A DNA stretch of 62,378 bases, from the NCBI GenBank assembly GCA_024401335.1, contig JAKSLH010000016.1, positions 1 through 62,378 on the forward strand, read 5' to 3'. The number at the start of each line of letters is the position of its first letter. Position 1 is the stretch's first letter. Positions 34,019 to 45,024 of the stretch are shown here, piece after piece. Made by a program: the position numbers and the translations under genes. Source of the stretch: Bacteroidales bacterium (lineage in GTDB: Bacteria; Bacteroidota; Bacteroidia; Bacteroidales; Marinilabiliaceae). Below the pieces are notes generated by a model that was not told the DNA's origin, ran no database searches, and was given only the letters and a program-made list of their open reading frames with translations.

Positions 34019-35958
34019 CACTTTGAAACAACTGTCCTACCCTCTCTCACAATCTTCTCGGCAGCCTGCAGATTGCTGAACAGATACTGACGCATATCGG
34101 CAGTCACCGAATCACATTCAACGACCTCTTTGCCATCAACATAGACATGCTCAGTTTCAGTCGATGGCTGATAGATGAGCAGGCGGTCATGGCTACGAAC
34201 ACCTATTACGTTATCAGAGGTATAGAAGGCATAAGGCCTCTCTATACGCATAACATCAACACCGAAGTTAATCTGATCAGCCTCTATCCCAATCAACGAC
34301 AAGAGAGTAGGCTGAATATCCATCTGTTGCGTCCATCGATCGACAACCTTATGCTCCAGCTTAGGAGAATAGATCATCAAAGGAATATGATTGTAGGACT
34401 GAGGCATGTCATTCTCTGCTACACCGACAAGCTTGCCGTGGTCGCCAAGAAGAACAAAGACACTATTTTCAAACCAAGGTTGTTTTTTAGCCTCCTCGAA
34501 GAAACGGCTTATTGAATAGTCGCTATATTCAACTATCTGATCGGCAGGTTCTTCACTCTTAGCGTCAAACCAATCAGGGATGACATAAGGAGGATGATTA
34601 CTTATGGTCAACAAGTTGGCAAAGAAAGGCTGTGGAGCATCCTTGAGTCTTTCCAAGGCATACTCAAACAAGAAATCGTCCTGCACGCCAAAGCTATTGA
34701 CAACCTTCTCAGCAGGATAGTTCTCTTGCGAATATATCTCATCATACCCGTTGGTCCTAAAGAACGCATTCATATTGTCGTACTGGCTCTCATGAGTCAT
34801 GAAGAACATATTCCTATAGCCGTTATCTCGCAAGACAGTAGGCAACCCCGTATAGTTAGGGATATTACTACCCTTCATGAGGTTTCGGAACATAATTGCA
34901 GGGTACGAATATAAAGTAGCATACAAGCCGTGATTAGTGTGTATTCCTGCCGAATAGCAGTTGGTGAACAGAATACTCTGTTGAGCCAAACTATCGAGAA
35001 AAGGAGTCAGATTCTTATCATTACCGAAAGTACCCAACAGATTGGCACTCATAGACTCCATAATAATCATAACCACGTTGGGCTTGGCATCAAATGCTGA
35101 ACTGTCGGACTTCAGATGGTAATAGAGCGGAGACACATCGTTACCCTCACGGCCAAGATAGGCCTTTACGTTATCGACAGCCTCATCGGCATCCATAAGG
35201 TGAAGTTCCTTGCTCTCAGGGCGCATATCGTCCAATGTCGAAGTAAGGAGGTTGAACGACGGACTTATGCCAAGCTGGTTGAGAAACGCATCTTCACAAT
35301 AGTAAGCGGCGCTCACCTTTATAGGGTTATAACCCATGCGTCCTCGTATGCCGAAAACGCATAGACCTATACACACAAGACTCAGCACACAGGCACCTAT
35401 TCTGCCCATCAAGCCAACCTTAACAGAACCATATTCATCGGCTGCTTGACAGCATTTGTCGCACAACTTATTACACAGATAAACGAATAGCCATGTCAAA
35501 ACGAAAAACATGATAATCGGTGGATAATATGACCATTCACCGAACATGAGGCCAATCGTTGTCGTGCCATATTCAGCCCAATACCAGATGCTAGAATTTA
35601 CATTCTTGAAAAAATAGAGGAAGAAAGGTATATTACCGGCCGAAACGGCGAACGTCAGAGGCCAGAGGACCTCCATGAAGATGCACAATGGCTTAAGCAA
35701 TCGTCGTCCGCCATAGTTGAATATCGAGCAGATAAATATAGCAATAAGCGGCAATGCCAAGATGTAGCATGCTATGACATTATCAAACCACACACCACGT
35801 ATGAAGGCGGTAGCCTGAAGAAGAAACTCACCAGAGCTCTCCTCCGACATCAAAGATCCGCCCGCCAAGAACAAGGCAAAGCGGAACAAAAACAAAAAGA
35901 ATAGTCCCAGGACATGTATGCCTAGAACCATTCTTATAGAGTTGAAAAATATCTTCAT
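34018..35958 (-). CDS. LtaS-like membrane sulfatase-fold transferase
   Basis: 646 residues. Four to five N-terminal membrane helices (to about 205) precede an alkaline-phosphatase-superfamily domain. The expected metal ligand E301 (IIMESMS), the catalytic Thr341 (GIHTNHG) and the LLGDHGK motif near 505-511 are present. Relatives polymerise lipoteichoic acid or move phosphoglycerol/phosphoethanolamine; in Bacteroidales, which lack LTA, a phospho-head-group transfer to an envelope glycan or lipid is more likely. It lies between an acyl-CoA ligase (24-base gap) and GtrA (overlap). Confidence 0.85.
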   Translation of the reverse strand: MKIFFNSIRMVLGIHVLGLFFLFLFRFALFLAGGSLMSEESSGEFLLQATAFIRGVWFDNVIACYILALPLIAIFICSIFNYGGRRLLKPLCIFMEVLWPLTFAVSAGNIPFFLYFFKNVNSSIWYWAEYGTTTIGLMFGEWSYYPPIIMFFVLTWLFVYLCNKLCDKCCQAADEYGSVKVGLMGRIGACVLSLVCIGLCVFGIRGRMGYNPIKVSAAYYCEDAFLNQLGISPSFNLLTSTLDDMRPESKELHLMDADEAVDNVKAYLGREGNDVSPLYYHLKSDSSAFDAKPNVVMIIMESMSANLLGTFGNDKNLTPFLDSLAQQSILFTNCYSAGIHTNHGLYATLYSYPAIMFRNLMKGSNIPNYTGLPTVLRDNGYRNMFFMTHESQYDNMNAFFRTNGYDEIYSQENYPAEKVVNSFGVQDDFLFEYALERLKDAPQPFFANLLTISNHPPYVIPDWFDAKSEEPADQIVEYSDYSISRFFEEAKKQPWFENSVFVLLGDHGKLVGVAENDMPQSYNHIPLMIYSPKLEHKVVDRWTQQMDIQPTLLSLIGIEADQINFGVDVMRIERPYAFYTSDNVIGVRSHDRLLIYQPSTETEHVYVDGKEVVECDSVTADMRQYLFSNLQAAEKIVREGRTVVSK

Positions 35959-35982
35959 TACCTGTATAGTGGTATGATATGA

Positions 35983-37629
35983 CTATTTATATAGATATCT
36001 CTTTATCGACTTCTTAGGAGTCTTTTCAAACTCTTCATTACAAATCTCGATATTGGCTACCTGACAATAAGCAGGGAGAATAGCGTTGATAGACTTCATC
36101 GACTCATTCAAAGTAGCCAACACCTTATCACCCTTAACGCCAGCCTTCTTTAGACGATCGAAATCAGGATAGATGAGCGCGGTGATTCGTCCTTCTCTGT
36201 CAACCACAACCGACTCATTGACATAAGACAACGAGTTGATTCTATCCTCAATCTCCTCAGGATAGATATTCTGGCCACTAGGACCAAGTATCATACTCTT
36301 TGAACGACCCTTGATAAACACATTACCCTCGCTATCCATCAAACCGAGGTCACCTGTATGACACCAGCCCTCTTCATCGACGAAACTTGCCATAGCCTCT
36401 TCATTCTTGAAGTAGCCCATCATGGTATTCTCACCACGGGCAAGAATCTCACCAACGATATTCTGAGGATCTTCTGAGTCAATCTTGAGTTCCATGCGAG
36501 GAGCAGGACGTCCGCATGAGAAAGGCTTGTATGTAGCCCAACCAGAATAAGCCAAGATAGGTGCAAACTCTGTCATGCCGTAGCCGACAGTATATTCCAT
36601 GCGTATGTCACACAACATCTGCTCTACTTCACGGCTCAAAGGAGCGCCACCGATGATAAGCTCCTTGAAATTGCCACCAAGCGACTTACGAAGCTGATCA
36701 TGAACAACCTTGTATATTCTGTTCTTAACGAAAGGAATGCTCAAGAGGAACTTCATCATAGGAGTCTGAAGCTTAGGCATCACACTCTTGCGGATAATCT
36801 TCTCAATGACGAGAGGCACGGTAATAATCACGTCAGGACGAACCGACGCAAAGGCATCAGTTACAATCTTTGGAGAAGGGATACGCCCGAGGAAAGTTAT
36901 ATGCGAGCCAATACAGAAACCATATATGAATTCGAATGCCAAGCCATACATGTGAGCCATAGGCAACATGGCAAGCATTGTCTGACCGCTATCTTCTGAA
37001 AGCACCTCTATGGCGAACTTCAGATTAGAGTAGATAGCTCTATATGGAATCATGACACCCTTTGAAGAGCCAGATGTACCAGATGTATAGTTGATCAAAG
37101 CCAGTTCTTCAGGGTCTTCAACCTCAAACTTGACATCATCGGCTGTAAAACGTTCAGGATAACGCTCGCCGAATATCTTGTTGAGCGACATACGAGCTTC
37201 AGTCAACGACTCCTTGCGCGACAACCTGATAGAATAGTCCTCCATGCGAAAGACGCCATCAAGGTCGGGCATCTCATCAGCTTCCAAGCCCTTCCACACG
37301 TCATCGCCGACAAAGAGAAGACGAGACTCTGAATGGTTTACAATATGATGTATGTTATCCGGTTTGAATTCGTGAAGAATAGGTACAGCAACCGCACCAT
37401 AGGTAATGGTTGCAATAAAAGTCACACCCCATGTAGCCATATTACGGCTGCATATCGCAATACGGTCACCTTTCTTTATGCCACAGTTTTCAAAAAGAAT
37501 ATGCAACTTGATAATCTTTCGTGACACATCACGATACGCAAAAGTCGCACCATTATAGTCCGACAGAGAGGGTTTACCCCAATTGCGCCTGATGTTGGAC
37601 TCAATCTGTTTGAATAAGCTATTTTCCAT
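35983..37629 (-). CDS. Long-chain acyl-CoA synthetase-like AMP-binding enzyme
   Basis: 548-549 residues. ATG 37629 is used because the part of the frame before it overlaps the promoter. ANL-family motifs: NYTSGTSGSSKGVMIP (P-loop), VGYGMTEFAP, GWCHTGDLG, GRSKSMILGPSGQNIYPEEIE, and a C-terminal lysine cluster (KKSIKRYLYK) that should include the adenylation Lys. It activates a carboxylic acid, probably a fatty acid, as acyl-AMP then acyl-CoA. First gene of a three-gene operon with LtaS-like and GtrA genes. Confidence 0.87.
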   Translation of the reverse strand: MENSLFKQIESNIRRNWGKPSLSDYNGATFAYRDVSRKIIKLHILFENCGIKKGDRIAICSRNMATWGVTFIATITYGAVAVPILHEFKPDNIHHIVNHSESRLLFVGDDVWKGLEADEMPDLDGVFRMEDYSIRLSRKESLTEARMSLNKIFGERYPERFTADDVKFEVEDPEELALINYTSGTSGSSKGVMIPYRAIYSNLKFAIEVLSEDSGQTMLAMLPMAHMYGLAFEFIYGFCIGSHITFLGRIPSPKIVTDAFASVRPDVIITVPLVIEKIIRKSVMPKLQTPMMKFLLSIPFVKNRIYKVVHDQLRKSLGGNFKELIIGGAPLSREVEQMLCDIRMEYTVGYGMTEFAPILAYSGWATYKPFSCGRPAPRMELKIDSEDPQNIVGEILARGENTMMGYFKNEEAMASFVDEEGWCHTGDLGLMDSEGNVFIKGRSKSMILGPSGQNIYPEEIEDRINSLSYVNESVVVDREGRITALIYPDFDRLKKAGVKGDKVLATLNESMKSINAILPAYCQVANIEICNEEFEKTPKKSIKRYLYK

Positions 37630-37701
37630 ATTGAGGTTATACGTCGATGATGCATAAAAGTATACAACAATTATACCACATACATCAAGACATTCGGGAC
37701 A

Positions 37702-37733
37702 CAAAGATACAACAACAGAACAACATAGGCAAA
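37702..37733 (-). promoter_or_regulatory. Promoter of the acyl-CoA ligase operon
   Basis: Minus strand TTTG (37733-37730), 20-base spacer, TATCTTTG (37709-37702); both perfect. Leader about 65 bases to ATG 37629. Confidence 0.75.
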
Positions 37734-37896
37734 ACGAGAGCGTCAAATAACGCCGCCGTAACATGTTGTACAACATCTATCAAGAGCCCCAAAACACACT
37801 TTCTAGGTTGGCAGACAGACTCAAAACAGCTTAATCACAACTCAGACGACACACAACATTAAACATATTTATATAACACCCTACTCTATAAATTCA

Positions 37897-37904
37897 TAAC
37901 TTTG
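37897..37904 (+). promoter_or_regulatory. -7 element of the MFS gene
   Basis: Perfect TAACTTTG, 33 bases before ATG 37938. Divergent from the acyl-CoA ligase promoter; the 164 bases between the two start regions hold no gene. Confidence 0.65.
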
Positions 37905-37937
37905 CGGATAACAAAAAGGCATCAAACAACAGACAAC

Positions 37938-39119
37938 ATGCAACAGGAAAAACTTTGGAACGCCAATTACAACAAAGTGATGTTCACCAACTTCGCCTTG
38001 TTCTTCTCGTTCTACCTACTCATGCCACTTCTTCCCCTTTATCTGAGCGAGAACTTCGGTGCCACCAAGGACACCATAGGCGTCGTCCTCTCAGGATATA
38101 CACTAGTAGCGCTTGTCACCCGTATGTTCAGCGGGTATATCGTCGATAGTTTTTCGAGGAAGAAGGTCCTCATGCTCTGCCTCTTTGTCTATTTCCTCTT
38201 CTTTGGCGGTTATCTGGCGGCGGGAAGCCTCGTCATGTTTGCCATCTTCCGCACTCTCCATGGTGCCCCATTTGGTGCATCGACGGTATCCAACAGCACT
38301 ATGGCCATTGATGTTCTCCCCGAGTCACGACGCAACGAAGGCATTGGCCTCTACGGCCTTAGCAACAATCTAGGTTCAGCCATAGCGCCTACCGTCGGTC
38401 TCTATATCTATCATACCATACACGACTTCGACCTGCTCTTCTGGCTAGCCTTCATAGTTGCCGCATTAGGATTCATAGCCTCATGGAGCATCAAGGCACC
38501 AGCCAACGCCCAGGTGCGCAACAAACAGCCGCTATCTCTCAACCGTTTCTTCCTCACTCGCGGATGGTTCTTAGCAATCAACATCGCTTTCTTCGGCTTC
38601 TGCTGGGGCGTCTTGTCCAACTACCTCGCCATCTATGGCAAGGAATACCTCGGAATGACCGACGGCACCGGCATGTTCTTCATGATCCTCTCTATCGGGC
38701 TCATCCTCTCACGTCTTCAAGGGCGTAAGTCACTTCGCGAGGGGAAACTGCTCAAGAGCGCCTTTGGGGGCGTTGTTCTCTCTACAGTCGGCTACGTCAT
38801 CTTCATAGCTTGGCCATCTTACGTTGGCTACTACGGTGCAGCTGTCCTCATTGGCCTTGGCAACGGACACATCTGGCCAGCCTTCCAAAACATGATTATC
38901 GCCATAGCCCGTCACGATGAGCGAGGCACGGCCAACTCCACCGTCCTCACATCTTGGGACATGGGTCTTGGCATAGGAATACTTCTCGGTGGCGTTGTGG
39001 CCGAACATGTCGGCTATACGGCAGCTTTCTGGATGAACGCCGGTGTTCAGGTCGGAGGATGCATATTCTTCTGTCTGGTGACATATCGACACAGATTTTT
39101 TCACAAGGAAACAAAATAA
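37938..39119 (+). CDS. MFS transporter
   Basis: 393 residues, twelve hydrophobic helices. Start at 37938 because the longer frame (37902) overlaps the promoter. MFS loop 2-3 signature is GYIVDSFSRKKVL (DxxxRK variant), and helix 5 has GLYGLSNNLGSAIAP. The subfamily resembles drug or metabolite efflux carriers. No operon partner: the next gene begins 82 bases later. Substrate unknown. Confidence 0.85.
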   Translation: MQQEKLWNANYNKVMFTNFALFFSFYLLMPLLPLYLSENFGATKDTIGVVLSGYTLVALVTRMFSGYIVDSFSRKKVLMLCLFVYFLFFGGYLAAGSLVMFAIFRTLHGAPFGASTVSNSTMAIDVLPESRRNEGIGLYGLSNNLGSAIAPTVGLYIYHTIHDFDLLFWLAFIVAALGFIASWSIKAPANAQVRNKQPLSLNRFFLTRGWFLAINIAFFGFCWGVLSNYLAIYGKEYLGMTDGTGMFFMILSIGLILSRLQGRKSLREGKLLKSAFGGVVLSTVGYVIFIAWPSYVGYYGAAVLIGLGNGHIWPAFQNMIIAIARHDERGTANSTVLTSWDMGLGIGILLGGVVAEHVGYTAAFWMNAGVQVGGCIFFCLVTYRHRFFHKETK

Positions 39120-39201
39120 TTGACTGATATTTTCGTTACGTTCATAATATTTGGCATGCGTTTTGCCTAAGTTGTCACAAAACATTAATCATTCTAGTGA
39201 C

Positions 39202-41013
39202 ATGAAAACCTTTATCAACCCTAGCAATCTTTTCGGATTGCTCAAAAAGGCAACTTTGAGATTCCCTGTTGCCGTTCCGTTCATCGCTTTGCTTACTGTT
39301 CTCATGCTTTTGCAAGTATGGATATGGGCAAACTCCTATTCCACATTTAAAATCGACGGTTCGCTATTCTACTACGCTTCATGCGGCATTTGGATTTCAC
39401 TTATGTTCCACCTCTGGATGGAAGATTGCAAAAACAAGTCGCTTGTCCTTACAGCCTTTGTAGCATCGCACGTTCTACTTGCCATCGATGCCTACCATTT
39501 CTACAACATGACCCCCGACTATATATCAGACAATGGTTTCGAGATCTTTGTCTCTCGACTGTCGATATTCACCTCTTGCGCTCTGCTCGCGCTTGCCTTG
39601 CCATTCCTCAACAAGAAAAATGACATAGAGGCGGTCAACTTCACGCTCAAAACTGTTGTGAGGGCACTACAGTCGGGATTGATAGCTCTTGTCGGACTTA
39701 TAGGATGGAGCATACTGTTTGGATGCACAGTCACTCTTTTCAATATCGACAAAAGCGGTACCATTGCTGAACTCAGCCTCGGGTGGCCTCTTGTCATCAT
39801 GTGCATGACTGTTCCTATGCTCATCTTTATCGGCAGAATACCAGAAGGCGAAGATAAGCATGTGGATACGTTCAAGGCATCTAAGTTCTACTCGGGCATA
39901 CTCCACTACTTGTTCATTCCACTTGTACTTTGCTACATCTCTGTGCTCTATGTCTATCTTTTCAAGATAATACTAACATGGTCGCTCCCACAGGGCGGAG
40001 TAGTGACGATGGTCTCATCAATGATTGCAGGTGTCACGCTCGTAGTTGCAATGCTCTACCCTCTTGCCACAAATGGCGACAACCGTTTCGACAAGATGGC
40101 TATCAAATATCTGCCTATACTTGCCTTGCCGCTTGTTGTCCTCATGGCAGTCGGCCTCATCCGCCGTTTCTCCGACTATGGAATAAGCGTCAACCGCATA
40201 TATGTAGCCGTCTTCTGTATCTATTGCTTCATCCTATGCATCGGATTGATCATCAACAAGGCCCGACGCATCAGTTTCATCCCTATATCATTCTGTATAC
40301 TTTTCCTTCTCACTTCAGCCCATCCGTTCAACATCATCAACTCCACTTGCAACATTATGCACAACAAGCTGAGAGAAAAGGTAGCCGCCTTCCCACCAAA
40401 ACACCTGCCTATGGAGAGCAGCACAGAAATAAACTATTGGCTCTATAACATGCCCGACAGTTGCGGCAATGAGTTGGCATCATATATCCAGGAGCTCCGT
40501 TCTTATAGAGGACATTGTTTCGACACGACTATTGTCCAAAAAGGCGTATGGTATAGCGAATACCTTTTCAATGACTATGTAGACGAAAACAACGCCAATC
40601 CTGGTACAAAACATCACTATGACTACTATAGCTTCCCAGAACATCGTGCCGACACGCTGATATCGGTTTTCGTAGAAACCAAGAAAAACAAAATACCAGC
40701 TGGCTACAAATATTTTACCGACGAATCATTTAGAGTCTGTGCTGAAAAAGATTCCGTATTAAATGATGGCATATTAACCCTTGAAGTCGGCGACGAAACA
40801 CTTGAGGTCGACATGACTCCTCTTTTGCAATTAAATCGTCAAGAACAGGAAACCACGAAAGGCGACTTTGTCCTGAATGCCACAAGCGGAAATGGCCAAA
40901 ACATTGTTGTTAAGGCAGGAAACGGCAGACGTATCAAGTTGCTCGAATATGATGGTTTGATAATGTTCTGTATGGATGCCTATATCTACTACAACGAGGG
41001 TGTTGATTTTTAG
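39202..41013 (+). CDS. Polytopic membrane protein, DUF4153-like
   Basis: 603 residues from ATG 39202 (MKTFINPSNLFGLLKK), preferred over an in-frame ATG 51 bases upstream that precedes it with polar residues. About eleven hydrophobic helices fill residues 20-390; the last 200 residues are soluble and probably periplasmic, with Tyr-rich and acidic repeats (YNYWLYNMPD-like, YLFNDYVDENN). The layout and opening (LLKKATLRFPVAVPF) match DUF4153 proteins of Bacteroidota. Function unknown. Confidence 0.7.
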   Translation: MKTFINPSNLFGLLKKATLRFPVAVPFIALLTVLMLLQVWIWANSYSTFKIDGSLFYYASCGIWISLMFHLWMEDCKNKSLVLTAFVASHVLLAIDAYHFYNMTPDYISDNGFEIFVSRLSIFTSCALLALALPFLNKKNDIEAVNFTLKTVVRALQSGLIALVGLIGWSILFGCTVTLFNIDKSGTIAELSLGWPLVIMCMTVPMLIFIGRIPEGEDKHVDTFKASKFYSGILHYLFIPLVLCYISVLYVYLFKIILTWSLPQGGVVTMVSSMIAGVTLVVAMLYPLATNGDNRFDKMAIKYLPILALPLVVLMAVGLIRRFSDYGISVNRIYVAVFCIYCFILCIGLIINKARRISFIPISFCILFLLTSAHPFNIINSTCNIMHNKLREKVAAFPPKHLPMESSTEINYWLYNMPDSCGNELASYIQELRSYRGHCFDTTIVQKGVWYSEYLFNDYVDENNANPGTKHHYDYYSFPEHRADTLISVFVETKKNKIPAGYKYFTDESFRVCAEKDSVLNDGILTLEVGDETLEVDMTPLLQLNRQEQETTKGDFVLNATSGNGQNIVVKAGNGRRIKLLEYDGLIMFCMDAYIYYNEGVDF

Positions 41014-41046
41014 GACATTCTTTCAAGTAATCTCCCAATAAATTGT

Positions 41047-41054
41047 TAACTTCG
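41047..41054 (+). promoter_or_regulatory. -7-like element before alaS
   Basis: TAACTTCG, 7 of 8 to TAnnTTTG, 60 bases before ATG 41114. Confidence 0.45.
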
Positions 41055-41113
41055 CGCCGTAATTATGCTTCGGGTATAATATACGTTACGTAACTTATAA
41101 TATTTTCATAATA

Positions 41114-43738
41114 ATGACTGCATCTGAAGTCAGGGAGAGTTTCTTGGAATTCTTCCGTTCTAAGGGACATAAGATCGTCCCATCTGCGCCAATGGTCGTA
41201 AAGAACGACCCTACTTTGATGTTCACCAACGCTGGTATGAACCAGTTCAAGGACATCATTCTCGGTAACGAACCTATCAAAAACCCACGAGTAGCCGATT
41301 CACAGAAGTGTCTTCGTGTTTCTGGTAAGCACAACGACCTCGAAGAAGTAGGTCACGACACTTACCACCACACTATGTTCGAGATGCTCGGCAACTGGTC
41401 GTTTGGTGACTATTTCAAGGAGGATGCCATCGCTTTCGCATGGGAGTTCCTCACTGAGGTTATCAAGCTCGACAAGGATCGTCTCTACGTTACTATCTTC
41501 GAGGGTTCTCCTGAGGAGAACGTACCTCGCGACGAAGAGGCTTTCGCAGCTTGGGCTACTCATATCGACCCTGCTCGTATCATCAACGGTAATAAGCACG
41601 ACAACTTCTGGGAGATGGGCGACACAGGTCCTTGCGGTCCTTGCTCTGAGATCCACTTCGATATGCGTCCTGATGAGGAGCGTAAGAAGATCAATGGCCG
41701 TGACCTTGTAAACCACGACGACCCACAGGTTATCGAGATATGGAACCTCGTCTTCATGCAGTTCAACCGTATGGCCGACGGTCACCTCGAGCTTCTCCCT
41801 AACCACCATGTTGACACAGGTATGGGTTTCGAACGTTTGGTTCGTGCCGTTCAGAAGAAGACCTCAAACTACGATACCGACGTATTCACACCTATCCTCG
41901 ACAAGATTGCTGAGTTCACAGGCGTAAAGTATGGCACATCTGAGAAGACAGATATCGCTATGCGTGTTATGGCCGATCATATCCGTACCATCGCATTCTC
42001 AATCACTGATGGCCAGCAGCCTTCAAACAACAAGGCAGGCTACGTTATCCGTCGTATCCTCCGTCGCGCAGTTCGCTACAACTATACATTCCTCAACGGT
42101 CGTGAGGCTACACTCTATAAGCTCCTCCCTACCCTCGTAGAGACTATGGGCAAGGCTTATCCAGAACTCATAGCTCAGCAGGATCTTGTTGCTAATGTCA
42201 TCAAGCAGGAAGAGGAGTCGTTCCTCCGCACTCTCGCAACTGGTATCAACATGCTCGACAAGATCATGGCCGAGACAAAGGCAAAGAACAGCACTGTAGT
42301 AAGCGGCAAGGTTGCCTTCGAACTTTATGACACATACGGCTTCCCACTCGACCTCACCGAGCTCATCCTCAAAGAGAACGGCATGAGCGCTAACGAGGAT
42401 GAGTTCCAGGCTGAGATGAACGCTCAGAAGGAACGTGCTCGTAACGCATCAGCTATCGAGGCAGGCGACTGGGTTGTGCTCCACGACTATGAGAAGCAAG
42501 ACTTCGTTGGCTACGACTTCACAGAGGCTGACGTTCAGATCGCTCGTTATCGTACAGTAAAAGTAAAGAACAAGGAACAGGTTCAGTTCGTATTCAACCA
42601 GACACCTTTCTACGGCGAGAGCGGTGGTGAGCTTGGCGACCACGGCTATATTGAGGCTGACGGTGAGAAGACTGAAATCATCGACACAATAAAGGAAAAC
42701 GGCCTTGTCATCCATATCGCAACAAAGATGCCTAAGGATGTGGCAGCTGACTTCCGTGCCGTTGTCGATGTCAATCGCCGCAACGCCATGTCGAACAACC
42801 ACTCTGCTACTCACCTCATGCAGGAGGCGCTCCGCAAGGTTCTCGGCACACACGTTGAGCAGAAGGGTTCTCTCGTTTCACCAGAATACCTCCGTTTCGA
42901 CTTCTCACACTTCCAGAAGGTAACAGATGAGGAGATAGCTCAGGTAGAGAAGATGGTTAACGAGAAGATTCGCGAGAACATCGCTCTTGAGGAACATCGC
43001 GACACACCTATCGAGGAGGCTCGTCAGCTTGGCGCTATGGCTCTCTTCGGTGAGAAATATGGCGACAAGGTACGCGTCATTAAATATGGCACATCTATCG
43101 AGCTTTGTGGTGGTACACACGTCAAGGCAACAGGTCAGATAGGTCTCTTCAAGATCATCAGCGAGTCATCAGCATCAGCAGGTGTACGTCGTATCGAGGC
43201 TATCACAGCTGCTAAGGCAGAGGAGTATGCAAACAAGAATATCGACCTCGTCAAGAGCCTCACTGAGCAGCTCAAGACAAAGGACCTTCAGAAGAGCATT
43301 GACACCCTCGTAGCCCAAAACCAGAAGCTCACCGCACAGGTAGAGAAGATGATGGAAGGCATGATGAACGGTGAACGTGCAGAGCTCAAGGCAAAGGTTG
43401 AAGAAAAGAACGGCAAGAAGCTTCTCGTTGCAGAGGTTAAGCCACTCTTCGCTGACAAGCTCAAGGACCTCGCATTCCAGCTCCGCAACGAACTCAGCGA
43501 CTCGGTTATCGTTCTCGGCACAGCAGCCGACGAGAAGCCACAGCTTGCAGTCATGATAAGCGACTTGCTCGTTAAGGACAAGGGTCTCAACGCTGTTGAA
43601 GCCATCCGCGCCATCGCTAAGCACATCAACGGTGGTGGTGGTGGTCAGCCATTCTTCGCTACTGCTGGTGGCAAGAACGCCGCAGGTCTCGATGCAGCAT
43701 TGCGTGAGGCTAAATACTATTTCTCTGACAAGCTCTAA
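41114..43738 (+). CDS. alaS: Alanyl-tRNA synthetase
   Basis: 874 residues, the usual length. Class II catalytic core begins [14 protein letters not shown], motif 1 [14 protein letters not shown], and continues through [17 protein letters not shown] and [10 protein letters not shown]. The editing domain has the metal-binding NNHSATHL pair and the distal ELCGGTHV motif. The C-Ala domain ends with [16 protein letters not shown]. It charges tRNA-Ala and clears mischarged Ser and Gly. Codon use is strongly biased (GTT, CGT, CTC, AAG), as expected for a highly expressed gene and unlike its neighbours. Own promoter and terminator. Confidence 0.99.
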   Translation: MTASEVRESFLEFFRSKGHKIVPSAPMVVKNDPTLMFTNAGMNQFKDIILGNEPIKNPRVADSQKCLRVSGKHNDLEEVGHDTYHHTMFEMLGNWSFGDYFKEDAIAFAWEFLTEVIKLDKDRLYVTIFEGSPEENVPRDEEAFAAWATHIDPARIINGNKHDNFWEMGDTGPCGPCSEIHFDMRPDEERKKINGRDLVNHDDPQVIEIWNLVFMQFNRMADGHLELLPNHHVDTGMGFERLVRAVQKKTSNYDTDVFTPILDKIAEFTGVKYGTSEKTDIAMRVMADHIRTIAFSITDGQQPSNNKAGYVIRRILRRAVRYNYTFLNGREATLYKLLPTLVETMGKAYPELIAQQDLVANVIKQEEESFLRTLATGINMLDKIMAETKAKNSTVVSGKVAFELYDTYGFPLDLTELILKENGMSANEDEFQAEMNAQKERARNASAIEAGDWVVLHDYEKQDFVGYDFTEADVQIARYRTVKVKNKEQVQFVFNQTPFYGESGGELGDHGYIEADGEKTEIIDTIKENGLVIHIATKMPKDVAADFRAVVDVNRRNAMSNNHSATHLMQEALRKVLGTHVEQKGSLVSPEYLRFDFSHFQKVTDEEIAQVEKMVNEKIRENIALEEHRDTPIEEARQLGAMALFGEKYGDKVRVIKYGTSIELCGGTHVKATGQIGLFKIISESSASAGVRRIEAITAAKAEEYANKNIDLVKSLTEQLKTKDLQKSIDTLVAQNQKLTAQVEKMMEGMMNGERAELKAKVEEKNGKKLLVAEVKPLFADKLKDLAFQLRNELSDSVIVLGTAADEKPQLAVMISDLLVKDKGLNAVEAIRAIAKHINGGGGGQPFFATAGGKNAAGLDAALREAKYYFSDKL

Positions 43739-43761
43739 GATTTATCTTAGAACATAATACA

Positions 43762-43795
43762 AGCCCAATGGAGACAAAACTCTATTGGGCTTTTT
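43762..43795 (+). terminator. Terminator after alaS
   Basis: Twelve-base stem AGCCCAATGGAG / CTCTATTGGGCT (one wobble) followed by T5. Confidence 0.9.
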
Positions 43796-43833
43796 CATGT
43801 CATCATTACAACCATTCAAAGTCGAGAACAAGC

Positions 43834-43866
43834 AAAAAAAATGAGCCGTACTAAGAAGTACGACTC
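43834..43866 (-). terminator. Terminator of the LRR protein gene
   Basis: Minus strand GAGTCGTACT / AGTACGGCTC stem with TTCT loop, then a run of eight T. Confidence 0.85.
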
Positions 43867-43892
43867 ACTCAACACTTTGACAATACAAACAA

Positions 43893-44597
43893 TTACTCTA
43901 TAGTAAGGTCTACACCATTTTCATTCTTTACGCTTGCGCAATTGTAGAAAGCCTTATGACCTACTTCAACATTATCGCGCAATATAAAGCTAAGATTGCG
44001 ACACTCCTTGAATGCTTCTGTACCGATTTTCTTAACAGAGGCAGGTACTGACACACTCTCAAGGCCCAAACAATAGCGGAACATATCAGCAGGTATATAT
44101 GGCAAAGCAGGAAGGTCGATATGCTTGATAGCGAAACAGTCCTGGAAGATACCACGCTCAATATGCTTAAGAGAAGAAGGGAAATTAATCTTCTGCAAGT
44201 TCATGCAGCCACGGAACGCCTCAAAGCGAATAGTCTCAAGCTGATCATTCAATTCGATAGAACTCATATAACGGCAATCAGTAAAGGCATTACGCTCAAT
44301 AACGCGAATAGACTTAGGAAGCACAACCGCTGTAATATCACGATTTCTGAAAGCGCCCTCTCCAATTGCGACAATGGTATAGTTAACACCATTATATGAG
44401 ACAACCTCAGGAATAACAATCTCGACGTCAGTCTCCTCTGCCCATTCCATACCTTTTACAAGAGCAGCACCATTCTGATCATCCAATGACTCATAGATGA
44501 TAGTAATACCTTTTGTCACCTCCTGACGGAACTGCTGCTGCGAGAATGCTGGAATTGCCAATATGCAACCAAGCACCAAAGTAATAATCCTATTCAT
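43893..44597 (-). CDS. Secreted BspA-type leucine-rich repeat protein
   Basis: 234 residues with a signal peptide (about 1-19, PAFS). From about residue 70 onward it consists of LRR_5 units (IGEGAFRNRDITAVVLPKSI, ERNAFTDCRYMSSIEL, RFEAFRGCMNLQKINF, GTEAFKECRNLSFIL), the same class as the N-terminus of the giant protein at 7837-16395. There is no T9SS tail and no anchoring segment, so it is probably periplasmic or released. Monocistronic with its own terminator. BspA-type LRRs often bind host matrix or glycans, but nothing specific is visible here. Confidence 0.85.
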   Translation of the reverse strand: MNRIITLVLGCILAIPAFSQQQFRQEVTKGITIIYESLDDQNGAALVKGMEWAEETDVEIVIPEVVSYNGVNYTIVAIGEGAFRNRDITAVVLPKSIRVIERNAFTDCRYMSSIELNDQLETIRFEAFRGCMNLQKINFPSSLKHIERGIFQDCFAIKHIDLPALPYIPADMFRYCLGLESVSVPASVKKIGTEAFKECRNLSFILRDNVEVGHKAFYNCASVKNENGVDLTIE

Positions 44598-44904
44598 AAT
44601 TAATATGTTTTTACTGTTTATACTTACTGTAGTTATCTACTAATACGATGTAAATATACAAATGTTTTCACATTACAACAAGAATTGTGTATAATTTTAC
44701 TAGATAAAGAGGATTGTGTGGGGGATGTGTTGAGATGGGAGGTATTAAGGATGTGAAAGTGGAGCGCAAAGAGTATCAGATTGACCATTTGCATAATAAA
44801 GAGACATTTGATATAGGGAAATACCATTACTGGAAAAATCAAACTCTGTTTGTTGCATATTAAACTCTTATTTGATAAATTTCGGATATTGATATTATAG
44901 AAGG

Positions 44905-45024
44905 TCATATTATACAAATCAAAGCTGCTAGGTACACGCTAGGCTTATCCACCATTCCGTTACGAACATCCACAACTCCGTACTTGGTATCTGCTGTGTC
45001 AAACATACCATCTTCAATCATCAT
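44905..45024 (-). pseudogene. Possible gene relic (39 residues)
   Basis: Minus-strand frame opening with two ATG codons encodes a protein-like stretch (EDGMFDTADTKYGVVDVRNG) before running into AT-rich sequence and a stop. Composition is unlike the surrounding AT-rich DNA, so it reads as the surviving piece of a longer gene. No family recognised. Confidence 0.3.

Noticed and set aside
44633-44917. Minus-strand ORF of 94 residues
   Set aside because: Low-complexity, AT-driven sequence without a start signal or family.
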